This document shows positions 9,765 through 19,700 of a stretch of 64,000 nt of DNA, in pieces. The translations under genes and the position numbers were made by a program. Below the pieces are notes generated by a model. The model was given only the letters and a program-made list of their open reading frames with translations, searched no databases and was not told the origin of the DNA. The first letter of the stretch is position 1, and the number at the start of each line of letters is the position of its first letter. The stretch comes from Paracidovorax konjaci (lineage in GTDB: Bacteria > Pseudomonadota > Gammaproteobacteria > Burkholderiales > Burkholderiaceae_C): NCBI RefSeq assembly GCF_900112675.1, contig NZ_FOMQ01000004.1, positions 62,001-126,000 of the forward strand, written 5' to 3'.

Positions 9765-12434
9765 TCACTCGTCGGCAGGCGGTTCCGTGCCCGTGTCGGC
9801 AGCGGGTTCACCGGCTGGCGCTTCGCCTGCGGCGTCGGCGAGCGGCACGTTCGCATCGTTTTCGACGATGCGCTGCAGGCCGCTCAGCTTGGCGCCCTCG
9901 TCCAGCGCGATCAGGGTCACACCCTGCGTGGCCCGGCCCAGTTCGCGGATCTCCGAAACGCGGGTGCGCACCAGCACGCCCTTGTCGGTGATCAGCATGA
10001 TCTCGTCGTCGGCATGCACCAGCGTGGCCGCGACCACCTTGCCGTTGCGCTCGCTCTGCTGGATGGCGATCATGCCCTTGGTGCCGCGGCCGTGGCGCGT
10101 GTATTCGACGATGCCCGTGCGCTTGCCGTAGCCGTTCTCGGTGGCCGTGAGCACGCTCTGGGTTTCGTCTTCCGCCACCAGCATCGCGATCACGCTCTGG
10201 CCGTCCTCGAGCATCATGCCGCGCACGCCCCGGGCTGCACGGCCCAGCGGGCGCACGTCGTTCTCGTCGAAGCGCACGGCCTTGCCGCCGTCGCTGAACA
10301 GCATCACGTCGTGCTTGCCATCCGTGAGCGCCGCGCCGATGAGGTAGTCCCCATCGTCCAGGTTGACCGCGATGATGCCGCCCTTGCGCGGATTGCTGAA
10401 TTCGTTGAGCGCCGTCTTCTTCACGGTGCCCATGCTGGTCCCCATGAAAATGAAACGGTCGGCGGGGAAGGAGCGCATGTCGCCCGTGAGGGGCAGCACG
10501 ACGTTGATCTTCTCGCCCTCCTGCAGCGGGAACATGTTCACGATGGGCCGTCCACGCGAGCCGCGCGAACCTGCCGGCACCTCCCAGACCTTGAGCCAGT
10601 AGAGCCGGCCGCGGTTGGAGAAGCACAGGATGTAATCGTGCGTATTGGCGATGAAGAGCTGGTCGATCCAGTCGTCTTCCTTCGTGGCCGTGGCCTGCTT
10701 GCCGCGGCCGCCGCGCTTCTGTGCGCGGTACTCCGACAGCGGCTGGCTCTTGATGTAGCCGGTGTGCGAGAGGGTGACGACCATGTCGGTCGGCGTGATC
10801 AGGTCTTCCGTGGAGAGATCCTGTGCGCTGTGCTCCACCACGCTGCGGCGCATGCCGAGCTTGTGCTGCCCGAATTCCTGTTTGATGGCGGTGAGTTCGT
10901 CGCCGATGATCGTGGACACGCGCTCGGGCTTCGCCAGGATGTCCAGCAGGTCTTCGATGACCGCCATGATGTCCTTGTACTCGGCGACGATCTTGTCCTG
11001 CTCCAGGCCGGTCAGGCGCTGCAGGCGCATCTGGAGGATTTCCTGCGCCTGCGTTTCGGAGAGGCGGTACAGGCCGTCCTGCCCCATGCCGTACTCGCGC
11101 TCCAGGCCCTCGGGACGGTAATCGTCGGCCGTGATGACGCCGCCATCGGCGCGGGTGCGCGTGAGCATCTCGCGCACGAGCTTGCTGTCCCAGGCGCGGT
11201 TCATCAGCTCGGTCTTGGCGATGGGCGGCGTGGGCGATTCGCGGATGATGCGGATGAATTCGTCGATGTTGGCCAGCGCAACGGCCAAGCCCTCGAGCAC
11301 ATGGCCTCTCTCGCGGGCCTTGCGCAATTCGAACACCGTGCGCCGGGTGACCACCTCGCGGCGATGCTGAAGGAAGACGACGACTAGATCCCGCAGGTTG
11401 CAAAGCCGTGGCTGGCCATCCACCAGCGCCACCATGTTGATGCCGAACGTATCCTGGAGTTGCGTCTGCTTGTACAGGTTGTTGAGTACCACCTCCGGCA
11501 CTTCGCCGCGCTTGAGTTCGATCACCAGGCGCATGCCGGACTTGTCCGACTCATCCTGGATGTGGCTGATGCCTTCGATCTTCTTCTCGTGCACCAGCTC
11601 GGCCATGCGCTCCTGCAGCGTCTTCTTGTTGACCTGGTAGGGGAGCTCGTCAACGATGATGGCCTGGCGCTGTCCGCGGTCGATGTCCTCGAAATGGCAC
11701 TTGGCACGCATCACGACCTTGCCGCGCCCCGTGCGATAGCCTTCCTTCACCCCGTTGATGCCGTAGATGATCCCGGCGGTCGGGAAATCCGGAGCAGGAA
11801 TGATCTCCATGATTTCGTCCACCGTGGCATCGGGGTGGCGAAGCACGTGCAGGCAGGCATCCACTACTTCATTCAAGTTGTGTGGCGGTATGTTCGTGGC
11901 CATACCCACGGCAATACCCGCCGAGCCATTCACCAGCAGATTGGGAAGCTTGCTGGGCAGAACCAACGGTTCTTTTTCGCTGCCGTCATAGTTGGGGCCG
12001 AAATCGACGGTTTCCTTATCGATGTCCGCCAACATTTCATGGGCGATTTTCGATAGGCGGATTTCCGTGTAACGCATGGCGGCCGCGCCGTCGCCATCGA
12101 CCGAACCGAAATTACCCTGGCCATCCACCAGCATGTGCCGCAGCGAGAAATCCTGCGCCATCCGAACGATGGTGTCGTAAACAGCACTGTCTCCATGAGG
12201 ATGGTACTTACCGATCACGTCGCCGACGATACGTGCGGATTTCTTGTAAGGCCGGTTCCAATCGTTGTTCAATTCATGCATTGCGAACAACACACGCCGA
12301 TGCACCGGCTTCAACCCGTCCCGCGCATCCGGTAACGCACGGCCGACGATCACGCTCATTGCGTAATCGAGGTAACTGCGCCGCATTTCCTCTTCAAGGC
12401 TGATGGGCAGGGTTTCTTTGGCGAACTGGGTCAT
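9765..12434 (-). CDS. gyrA: DNA gyrase subunit A
   Basis: GyrA is the breakage-reunion subunit that introduces negative supercoils. The product of 889 residues has the catalytic tyrosine in [12 protein letters not shown]. The quinolone-resistance region reads [11 protein letters not shown], with wild-type Ser and Asp at the positions equivalent to E. coli 83 and 87. The GyrA-box QKRGGRGK lies at the start of the C-terminal wrapping domain, whose six blades reach an acidic, Pro/Ala-rich tail. The ATG at 12434 ([12 protein letters not shown]) is preferred over a GTG three codons upstream. It is transcribed leftward, away from ompA. Confidence 0.97.
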   Translation of the reverse strand: MTQFAKETLPISLEEEMRRSYLDYAMSVIVGRALPDARDGLKPVHRRVLFAMHELNNDWNRPYKKSARIVGDVIGKYHPHGDSAVYDTIVRMAQDFSLRHMLVDGQGNFGSVDGDGAAAMRYTEIRLSKIAHEMLADIDKETVDFGPNYDGSEKEPLVLPSKLPNLLVNGSAGIAVGMATNIPPHNLNEVVDACLHVLRHPDATVDEIMEIIPAPDFPTAGIIYGINGVKEGYRTGRGKVVMRAKCHFEDIDRGQRQAIIVDELPYQVNKKTLQERMAELVHEKKIEGISHIQDESDKSGMRLVIELKRGEVPEVVLNNLYKQTQLQDTFGINMVALVDGQPRLCNLRDLVVVFLQHRREVVTRRTVFELRKARERGHVLEGLAVALANIDEFIRIIRESPTPPIAKTELMNRAWDSKLVREMLTRTRADGGVITADDYRPEGLEREYGMGQDGLYRLSETQAQEILQMRLQRLTGLEQDKIVAEYKDIMAVIEDLLDILAKPERVSTIIGDELTAIKQEFGQHKLGMRRSVVEHSAQDLSTEDLITPTDMVVTLSHTGYIKSQPLSEYRAQKRGGRGKQATATKEDDWIDQLFIANTHDYILCFSNRGRLYWLKVWEVPAGSRGSRGRPIVNMFPLQEGEKINVVLPLTGDMRSFPADRFIFMGTSMGTVKKTALNEFSNPRKGGIIAVNLDDGDYLIGAALTDGKHDVMLFSDGGKAVRFDENDVRPLGRAARGVRGMMLEDGQSVIAMLVAEDETQSVLTATENGYGKRTGIVEYTRHGRGTKGMIAIQQSERNGKVVAATLVHADDEIMLITDKGVLVRTRVSEIRELGRATQGVTLIALDEGAKLSGLQRIVENDANVPLADAAGEAPAGEPAADTGTEPPADE

Positions 12435-12661
12435 GGAAATCACGATCGGGGCGGCGGAGGTCGGTCATTCTAGGCGCAACGCCTTGTCGCAAGTGCGCAA
12501 CACATCGGGGGGTAAAGCGCTTTTGTCCTACGGTAGAGGGTTGGGGGGCGGGCACTTTGGCTTGTTACGTATGGCACAATCAATTCAACGTTTTTGGTGA
12601 TGGTCACTGACGACGTCCATATTCGCAGCGCGGCTGCGGCTTTTTCCCCAAGAGGAGAACC

Positions 12662-13324
12662 ATGAAGAAACTGAACAAAGTGGCGATGTTGTTGGCCTCT
12701 GCCGTGCTGGCTACCTCGGCTGGCGCCCAGGTCAAGGCTGCCGATGGCGGCAAAGTGATCGATAACTGGCAAAACGGCACCGGTGAACTGGTGTGGAAGA
12801 ACGGCACGAACGAACTGTGCTGGCGCGATGCCAACTGGACGCCTGCTACCGCCGCTGCCGGCTGTGACGGTGCTCTGGTTGCCCAAGCTGCCGCAACGCC
12901 TGCTCCTGCTGCAACGCCTGCTCCTGCCGCAACGCCTGCTCCCGCTCCGGCGCCGGCTCCTGCAGTGGCCAGCAAGGTGACGTACGCCGCTGATGCTTTC
13001 TTCGACTTCGACAAGTCCGTGCTCAAGCCTGAAGGAAAGGCCAAGCTGGACGACCTGGTCTCCAAGGTCAAGAACGTCAACCTGGAAGTCATCATCGCCG
13101 TGGGTCACACCGATTCCATCGGTACGGATGCTTACAACCAGAAGCTTTCTGTTCGCCGTGCTGAAGCCGTGAAGGCTTACCTCGTGTCCAAGGGCATCGA
13201 GAAGAACCGCGTCTACACCGAAGGCAAGGGCGAGAAGCAGCCTGTTGCGGACAACAAGACCAAGGAAGGCCGCGCCAAGAACCGTCGCGTGGAAATCGAA
13301 GTGGTTGGTACCCGCGCCAACTGA
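12662..13324 (+). CDS. OmpA-family outer membrane / peptidoglycan-binding protein
   Basis: The 220-residue protein has an N-terminal signal peptide cleaved after ATSAGA. A Trp/Cys-containing segment follows (WKNGTNELCWRDANW), then a Pro/Ala hinge made of repeated TPAPAA units (about residues 80-102), and a C-terminal OmpA domain. That domain has YAADAFFDFDKSVLKPEG and the peptidoglycan-binding GHTDSIGTDAYNQKLSVRRA and NRRVEIEV motifs. It should tether the outer membrane to the cell wall. A strong AAGAGGAGA ribosome site lies 5-13 bases upstream. The gene is monocistronic, flanked by divergent gyrA and an intrinsic terminator. Confidence 0.92.
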   Translation: MKKLNKVAMLLASAVLATSAGAQVKAADGGKVIDNWQNGTGELVWKNGTNELCWRDANWTPATAAAGCDGALVAQAAATPAPAATPAPAATPAPAPAPAPAVASKVTYAADAFFDFDKSVLKPEGKAKLDDLVSKVKNVNLEVIIAVGHTDSIGTDAYNQKLSVRRAEAVKAYLVSKGIEKNRVYTEGKGEKQPVADNKTKEGRAKNRRVEIEVVGTRAN

Positions 13325-13345
13325 TTTGGTCAGTTTCCATCCTCT

Positions 13346-13372
13346 AAAAGCCCCGCTTGCGGGGCTTTTTTT
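13346..13372 (+). terminator. Intrinsic terminator after ompA-family gene
   Basis: AAAAGCCCCGC TTGC GGGGCTTTTTTT: a perfect short GC stem with a T run, 22 bp after the stop codon. It is a textbook Rho-independent terminator. Confidence 0.92.
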
Positions 13373-13404
13373 ATGGCCCATGCTGCTTGGGGCACAATTT
13401 GGCA

Positions 13405-14121
13405 ATGACCCATTCCAATGCCAACGTCGACCCGGCTGAACTTGCCAAATTTTCTGATTTGGCCCACCGCTGGTGGGACCGGGAGAGCGAGTTCCGTCCC
13501 CTTCATGAGATCAATCCTCTCCGTTTGGCTTGGATTGATGGATTGGCGTCATTGCAAGGCTTGAGGGTATTGGATGTGGGCTGTGGGGGTGGCATATTGG
13601 CAGACTCCATGGCGCGCAAAGGCGCCCATGTCACAGGAATCGATCTGGCCACCAAATCTTTGCGAGTAGCCCAGCTCCATGCATTGGAAGCAGGCACTCC
13701 TAATATTCAGTACCGTGAAATCAGTGTTGAATCGTTGGCAGATGAATTGCCCGGCGAATTCGATGTGGTGACATGCATGGAAATGCTGGAGCACGTTCCG
13801 GATCCGGTATCCGTGGTTGCTGCATGCTCGCGATTGGTCAAAAAAGGTGGGCGGGTGTTTTTCTCAACGATTAATCGCAATACAAAAGCCTTCCTTTTGG
13901 CGATCGTGGGGGCTGAATATGTTCTTGGCATGCTTCCGAAGGGAACGCATGAATATGCCAAATTCATCAAGCCCAGTGAACTGGCTTCAGCATGCAGGAC
14001 TGCAGGTTTGGATGTCTTCCAATCCCGCGGTTTGGAGTACAGCCCACTGACGCGCCGCTACTGGTTGAGTCACGACACGAGCGTCAATTACATGCTGGCG
14101 ACCCGGCGAACGGTGGATTGA
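13405..14121 (+). CDS. ubiG: Ubiquinone biosynthesis O-methyltransferase
   Basis: UbiG carries out the two O-methylations in ubiquinone synthesis using S-adenosylmethionine. The 238-residue product has the SAM-binding motif LRVLDVGCGGGILADSMA (about residues 52-69). It also has the family motifs CMEMLEHVPDP and FFSTINRNTKAFLLAIVGAEY. The ATG at 13405 gives MTHSNANVDPAELAKFSDLA, the expected N-terminus, whose FSDLAHRWWDRESEFRPLH stretch is diagnostic of UbiG. It is followed within a few bases by gph, forming a ubiG-gph pair that is common in proteobacteria. Confidence 0.95.
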   Translation: MTHSNANVDPAELAKFSDLAHRWWDRESEFRPLHEINPLRLAWIDGLASLQGLRVLDVGCGGGILADSMARKGAHVTGIDLATKSLRVAQLHALEAGTPNIQYREISVESLADELPGEFDVVTCMEMLEHVPDPVSVVAACSRLVKKGGRVFFSTINRNTKAFLLAIVGAEYVLGMLPKGTHEYAKFIKPSELASACRTAGLDVFQSRGLEYSPLTRRYWLSHDTSVNYMLATRRTVD

Positions 14122-14125
14122 TGTG

Positions 14126-14809
14126 ATGTCGGCAAAATCTTCGTTTCCCGAGCAGGTTCGGGCGGTGCTCTTTGACCTGGACGGCACGTTGGTCGACAGC
14201 GCGCCGGATTTGGCTGCCGCAGCAGACAAGCTGCGGACCGATCGTGGCCTCCCATCCTTGCCGCTGGAAAAATACCGGCCAATGGCGGGCGCGGGCGCGC
14301 GTGGGATGCTCGCCGTGGCGCTGGACATGGCACCCGACCATGCCGAGTTCTCTGCTTTGAGGGAGGAATTCTTCATCAACTATGAAGCGTGCATCCAGGA
14401 CCGTACCATCGCGTTCGATGGGGTGGAGCAGTTGATTGGCCGCTTGGTGGAAATGGGATTGCCATGGGGCGTGGTGACCAACAAGGCATCCCGTTTCTCT
14501 CTTCCGCTGACGCGGGCCATGCCACTGTTCGGAACGGCGCAAACCGTGGTGAGTGGCGATACCACTCCGCATGCCAAGCCCCATCCAGCACCCTTGCTGG
14601 AGGCAGCTTCCAGATTGGGCGTTGCTGCAGAGCAGTGTGTGTATGTAGGCGACGACGAGCGTGACATCGTGGCCGGTCTGGCTGCGGGCATGGGAACGGT
14701 CGCCGCTCTCTATGGCTACCTGGGCACGCACAAGGTGCCCAGTCTTTGGGGTGCGCACCATTCGATTAAATTTCCGCTCGACCTCTTGAAGTGTCTGCCT
14801 GCAGCCTAA
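14126..14809 (+). CDS. gph: Phosphoglycolate phosphatase (HAD family)
   Basis: This HAD-superfamily hydrolase removes phosphate from 2-phosphoglycolate, a by-product of DNA repair and photorespiration-like reactions. The 227-residue protein has motif I VLFDLDGTLVDSAPDL with the nucleophilic Asp, motif II VVTNK, and motif III/IV VYVGDDERDI. The cap domain follows motif I, as in the Gph/PGP class. The start at ATG 14126 (MSAKSSFPEQ) is next to a GTG at 14123. The gene ends only 12 bp before the first tmRNA copy, whose promoter must lie inside its 3' end. Confidence 0.9.
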   Translation: MSAKSSFPEQVRAVLFDLDGTLVDSAPDLAAAADKLRTDRGLPSLPLEKYRPMAGAGARGMLAVALDMAPDHAEFSALREEFFINYEACIQDRTIAFDGVEQLIGRLVEMGLPWGVVTNKASRFSLPLTRAMPLFGTAQTVVSGDTTPHAKPHPAPLLEAASRLGVAAEQCVYVGDDERDIVAGLAAGMGTVAALYGYLGTHKVPSLWGAHHSIKFPLDLLKCLPAA

Positions 14810-14812
14810 AAT
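14786..14812 (+). promoter_or_regulatory. Possible sigma-70 promoter for ssrA copy 1
   Basis: TTGAAG (14786-14791) and TAAAAT (14807-14812) lie 15 bp apart and about ten bases before the mature tmRNA 5' end. The spacer is short, so this is only a candidate. It overlaps the end of gph. Confidence 0.4.
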
Positions 14813-14821
14813 GTATGGCTT

Positions 14822-15180
14822 GGGGCTGCCCTGGTTTCGACGTGGGTTCGGAATCGGTGTGGTGCATGTCGAGCTTGATTGGCGCTCGTAAATCTGCATT
14901 CAACAAACTAACTGCAAACGACGAACGTTTCGCACTCGCCGCTTAAACACCGGTGAGCCTTGCAACAGCACGCTGAGGGGCTGGGCAAGGGGGCCGCAAG
15001 GCCTCCCGGCTGCAAGGTTATTTACCTCAGCTGGTCTCATGCCGGGTACCTTGGCATGAGGCGAGATCCAAGGGTGCTGGCCTCTGGTGCAGCGTGCGAC
15101 TGCGCGGCATCGGGGGTGAGACTTAAAACAGACCGCTAAACATGTAGATCTGCTCGACGAAGGCTTGCGGACGCGGGTTC
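14822..15180 (+). pseudogene. ssrA: tmRNA gene, copy 1, truncated at the T-loop by element insertion
   Basis: This is the ssrA copy in the chromosomal position after gph. It starts with acceptor-stem bases GGGGCTG and the conserved TGGTTTCGACGTGGG. It encodes the tag peptide ANDERFALAA (reading frame 14914-14946, stop TAA), preceded by the usual AACTAACT, and has pseudoknot-like stems and the CATGTAG segment near the 3' end. The sequence matches tmRNA up to GGACGCGGGTTC and then diverges (TTATCTCAGG). The second half of the T arm, the 3' acceptor strand and the CCA-side end are therefore missing. A transcript could not fold the tRNA-like domain and should not be charged with alanine. The break coincides with the left end of the mobile element. 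Confidence 0.88.
15159..15180 (+). repeat. Left attachment core of the tmRNA-targeted element
   Basis: The 22-bp sequence ending in GGACGCGGGTTC is identical to 23857-23878, and sequence identity to tmRNA stops immediately after it. It lies in the T arm of tmRNA, a classic tyrosine-recombinase integration site. Strand exchange is inferred to occur inside it. Confidence 0.8.
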
Positions 15181-15244
15181 TTATCTCAGGATCCGGTTCT
15201 GTGCAGCTTTATTTAAAGGCTGTGCCCCATTCCTCTCTCTGAAG

Positions 15245-15271
15245 ATGCCGCTTATAGCGGCATTTTTTTTT
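15245..15271 (+). terminator. Intrinsic terminator at left end of the element
   Basis: A perfect stem ATGCCGC TTATA GCGGCAT is followed by nine T. It lies between the broken tmRNA copy and the recombinase gene and would stop transcripts entering from gph/ssrA, insulating the recombinase operon. Confidence 0.85.
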
Positions 15272-15301
15272 GTGCATCTTAATTTCATACAATGTGCACA
15301 A
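15271..15301 (+). promoter_or_regulatory. Candidate promoter and repeat motif before the recombinase operon
   Basis: A TACAAT -10-like box (15288-15293) sits 20 bp before the recombinase start. TGTGCA occurs at 15271 and again at 15294 inside the palindrome TGTGCACA. No convincing -35 is seen. The repeats flank the -10 and could be a recombinase or regulator binding site; this is inference. Confidence 0.35.
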
Positions 15302-15313
15302 AAAGAGGTTTTT

Positions 15314-16765
15314 ATGTCCCTGGTTCATGTCCGTCGGGAAGAGGTCAACGAATTTGGGAGGCTGAGTTGGAGTCTGTACGACCCTGCCGGCGTGCCGATC
15401 ACCGTTTTTTCAGAGTTCTGTCGAAAGCTTGGGGGGGCTAAGTTTGAGACACGTCGACGCTACGCCACCGTCGTTGCGCGCTTTATCGACTACCTTTATG
15501 AAGTCAAAGTCCTCGGCGGGGGAGCAGTCACGCGCGCAGTTCTGAACGATTCGATCGACTACTACCTCGAGCTGCTCCGCAGCGGTGAGAACATTTCCCT
15601 GCGTGTTGGTAGTCACCAGAAGGGACGATATCAGGAGGGAGATGATGCTAGGGAGGCTGCGCTTAAAGAAATAGCGCGTCGGCTCAGTATCAAGCCTCTA
15701 GCTTCCGGCAGTTGGTCGAATACTATCGCGGCCCTAAACAATTTTTTACGCCTTTGTTCGATGCTCGAGCGTGAGGCGAAAGAGATGGCCATCCTCAAGG
15801 GTGGAATCGACCGATCTCTGGTTGCCGATGCGGAGTGGGACTATAAGCCTTTGCTCGAGGCCGTAGATGGTGTCACCAGGCTTAGTCGGGCTGAAGCGCA
15901 ACACCTCAAGCAATCAACCATGCTCGGTGGAGTCATAAGGTTCCGCAGCAGCACGCTGGTTCGTCCAAAAGGACTTCAGAAAAGCGCTCGTCAGCAGCTG
16001 CAGATCGACCAGAACTTCTTGGATTTTCCACTTCAGCATTTCCCTGCTTTGATCGCTGCAGCTACGAGCTGGCGAGATAGAGCACTATGGACATTACTCT
16101 TGGCCAGTGGTATTCGGCGATCAGAGGCTTTAAATCTTCAGTGGTGTGACATTAATTTCAGTGAGCGCATGGTTTATGTGCTGGATCCAGACGAGCTGCG
16201 ATATGGGAGGGAGATGCCAAAGGCTGAACGCGAGAAACGATTCAAAGGGCGTGCTGTATCGAGGACCTATCTTTTTCTCCCTTATCGAACCTGGTTTTTC
16301 GAATACTTGAAAAAATATCGGGCTGAGGAATATCGTCTTCCAGAAGACCAGAACGATTTTGTGTTTCAGTATCTTATTAGTCCGCACTTCGGTAGGCCGC
16401 TGGTTGAAGCATCCGATGAAACTTTGAATTCTGCATTCACGTCGGCCGTTATACGAGCTCAAATTCCAGGACCATCTATAGCGCCTACACACGTATGGAC
16501 TGGACACTCTCTGCGACATGCCTACGGCGTATACATGCTCAATGACTATGTGATTCCAAATCAAGCGCTACCCGGTTTAACCATTGCAGAGGTTCAGCAG
16601 TTGATGGGTCATAAGCACGTCAGCGCGACAAAAAAGTATGCGCGCGAGCGAGCTACACGTCTTCAAGCAAAACTTAAAGCACATGACCGACTAATAATTC
16701 AGGGTGAGGTGCAGATGCCATGCCTTGAGGCCCCCGGTGCTATTTTGCAAATCAATGCTGTTTAG
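15314..16765 (+). CDS. Tyrosine recombinase/integrase (GmtY- or TnpA-like)
   Basis: The 483-residue site-specific recombinase lies directly inside the left core. Its C-terminal catalytic domain has the full set of motifs: Arg at about 268 in LASGIRRSEALNLQW, the H-x-x-R box GHSLRHAYGV (His398, Arg401), GHKHVS (His433) and the nucleophile Tyr442 in ATKKYARE. The N-terminal 200 residues would hold core-binding helices. The ATG at 15314 has an AGAGG ribosome site; the longer frame upstream runs into the terminator. It should cut at the tmRNA T-arm core. It is first in a five-gene operon, followed 4 bp later by another recombinase-like gene. The family is secure; assignment to a named subfamily is inference. 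Confidence 0.9.
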   Translation: MSLVHVRREEVNEFGRLSWSLYDPAGVPITVFSEFCRKLGGAKFETRRRYATVVARFIDYLYEVKVLGGGAVTRAVLNDSIDYYLELLRSGENISLRVGSHQKGRYQEGDDAREAALKEIARRLSIKPLASGSWSNTIAALNNFLRLCSMLEREAKEMAILKGGIDRSLVADAEWDYKPLLEAVDGVTRLSRAEAQHLKQSTMLGGVIRFRSSTLVRPKGLQKSARQQLQIDQNFLDFPLQHFPALIAAATSWRDRALWTLLLASGIRRSEALNLQWCDINFSERMVYVLDPDELRYGREMPKAEREKRFKGRAVSRTYLFLPYRTWFFEYLKKYRAEEYRLPEDQNDFVFQYLISPHFGRPLVEASDETLNSAFTSAVIRAQIPGPSIAPTHVWTGHSLRHAYGVYMLNDYVIPNQALPGLTIAEVQQLMGHKHVSATKKYARERATRLQAKLKAHDRLIIQGEVQMPCLEAPGAILQINAV

Positions 16766-16769
16766 TTTT

Positions 16770-19700
16770 ATGCAAGTTAACCTGAGTAATCAAATAGTTA
16801 TCCTGAAATCTGACGGCCTATCTGAGGCTATCCGATGCGCGAAGGATAAAGCAACGAAATGTACTGAAACTAATTGGCAAGATGTTTTGCCAGATGTGGT
16901 GGGGGATCTTCAGGTTAATGCTGTTGTCGGAAAGTTGTGGGCGCTTGCCGAGGTGCCTTCAGAATTTCAAGCTAGCGCAGCTCTCGTCCTCTTGGAGCTT
17001 GCAATTGCAGGTTACATGATGCTGCCTGCGGTAGGCCCGTCTCTATTCGTTACTGCCCCGGTGACGTATAAATTTGAACTTCCACCCTTGCTTGCACGGA
17101 TTGATGCTTGGGTGCACCAACGAACATACAAATGGCGTTCAAAAGGCAATCACCTTCAACTTATTCTCGCGACCGACTATAGAGTGGAGACGAAGTTCGC
17201 ACTTGCAGATTTTTCTCGCCTTCATGCTTGGCTCATTGATGAAAATAGTGTTGACGGAAGGTCGACTCTAAACTCCCCCGCATACGGGTTGCTTCAGGCA
17301 ATAGAGGATGCAGACCCTGCCGTACTCAATCGTGATGAGCGCCACAGTTACATACTCTGGAGGGCATCGAATTTCGATGCGCGAATGACGCTAGATGAGT
17401 TTGTTGCTAATCCGTTAAATATGAGCGGAATGCGGGTGCATGGGCATGGTCGTGAACGGCTGGAGCTTCCGGAGCATGTGGAAAGGCGAAAGGTACTTGA
17501 AGCCCAACGTAAAGAGAAGAAGCGTGACTCTAAAGCTCCTTCGCCTTTTTTAATGTTATTACATTCAATCGCGCGTTCAGATGAGCCAACGAGTCCAGAA
17601 GATTATTTTGCAGAACTAGGGGGTGGTTCAAATGTAAAGGGATTTCGGCCGGATCTTTGGATTGAGGAGCCTGTTAATTATCCGGGCCGCGAGTCGATTG
17701 ATATTTTATCAATTGGAGCCAGGTGGTTCACCGCATTTAAAGCGTTTTTGGCCAAGCGTCGGATTGATTACGAGACTGAAAAGCAAGTAAGAGGTGCGCT
17801 GCATCTTTTGGCTGATTATATTTTGCTATATCTTCCTTGGTGGTTAGAACTGCATCCGGATAGTAATTTGAAGTTTCCAGAGTCGCCAAAGGATTTCCTT
17901 CGGTACTTTTATGTGGATCGTACGAGGTTTCATTCTGAGGACGAGAAGACGCTCGGGGCTTTGCCGAAGACTTTATATGAGCTGCTGCCATTTAGGAGGC
18001 CAACTCCTGGATCTCGTAATGTGAGCCGTCTTGTATGGGCGCAGTTCTTTAACATAATTGCGACCTACTTCGAAGATGATGAAAATTTCGTTAAGCGCGG
18101 AATGCAAAATCCTATTCGGATAGATTTTGACAATGAGTTAGCGGGTCGCGCTGGAAAAACTGACAAGATTCCATTTGCAGAGGACGTCTATCCGTTTCTT
18201 GTTCAATATGGCCAAGCTGTGGAGGCATTTGGAGAGTTCCTTCAGCAGGAAGCATATTTTCGTGATCGTTTTAAGAAAATTGCTTTTGGGGTGGCTGGTG
18301 GATATTGCACCGCAGAGTGGGGTTATGTTCCCATATTCTGGTATAGGTCCCGGATCCATAGAGTTGAGTGGATTCCAAACATCTATCTGGTATCGAAGCG
18401 GACGCTGCAATCTAATTCGGGGAGCGCTGCTGGAATCTACGTATCTGGCCAGCGAATTAATGTCGGCAGGAATCGTAATTTCAACGTCAACTTTCCTCAT
18501 TTGACTACTGTGCGACTTCTCCTCTCACTTGCCGAAACTGGCTTGCGGGGGCAATCACTGCAGTGGCTTGATCGTCGAACTTTTGATCAATTCGCGCCAA
18601 AAATAGAATCCCTTGCAATACTGCATGGGAACCCCGATCGGCAGAACTATCACTCACTCTACATTAATACTGACAAGACTCATGAAGAGTGGAGAAACTT
18701 AATCTCATGGCGCGTACGCCGATCGCTCTTGGCGGAGGCTCGTTTTCAAGAGTCTTTGGTTGACCAATATGGTGAGGTAGAGGTGGATTATGAGGATCGG
18801 GCACACTCGCGCTTTGCACCGGTCCTGCCCATTTTTCGATCTGACCGTAGTTCCAAACCGATTTCCGATAGCTCATATAGCTCACGATGGGTTGATTATC
18901 TCTATGGATTTCAGAAGTTCTACAACAGTAAAGAAGGGGTAGATCGCTCAGGGTCACAAGATGCGCTGGTGCTCTTGAAAGAACGTGACGAGTGGGAAGA
19001 AGGTGATGCAATCAGCGACATCTTTTTGGCCATCCATACTCCGCATTCTTGCCGTGCTACGTACGCGACACTGAAGGATGGGGAACTCGAAATTTCTGAA
19101 ATTGCAGAACAATTGGGGCACTCAAACACGGTCGTCACCAGCGTGTATCAAGTACCTCAACTGAAGCGCCTCCAAGCGAAGCTCAAATCGATAGATGAGA
19201 AGATGTTGAGTGCGGATACCTACGATCCAGTTACTCCTGAAATTTTGCATACGGAACGACCAGACAGCCCAGTTCGGGCTGCATTTGGCAAAGATCGTGA
19301 GCAAGCAATTTCGGATTTTGGGTTCGTTCCGGGGGTGGCCCTTTGGTCGCTTTCGGAGCTTGATGGTGACTCAACTACCCTCGAAATTCTTCAGCATAGT
19401 CCAGCCAGCATGATTCAGTGGCATCCGACCCATGTGTGCCCCGTTGGGAATCAGTGCCCACGCGAGGTCGTGGCAAATGCAGGGGGTATGAATCGATGTG
19501 GCGTATGCCCACTCGCGGCTAAATGCATCGATCACCTTCCTGCGATTGAAGCTAAGCAAAGGCAGTTGCTCGAAAGAATTCGTACGAATACCGTTCGACA
19601 GAAACAATTCGAGCAGTCTGAAAATGCTCAACTAGAGATTGATGCACTACACCGAGAAAAGTCCCTTGATACAAAAGAACTGCTTGGATGGAAGCTATCT

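Noticed and set aside
10000-12300. Quinolone-resistance changes in gyrA
   Set aside because: The determining region reads HGDSAVYDT, the susceptible form.
12662-13324. Whether the OmpA-family gene is a porin with an N-terminal barrel
   Set aside because: Only about 80 residues precede the OmpA domain, too short for an eight-strand barrel.
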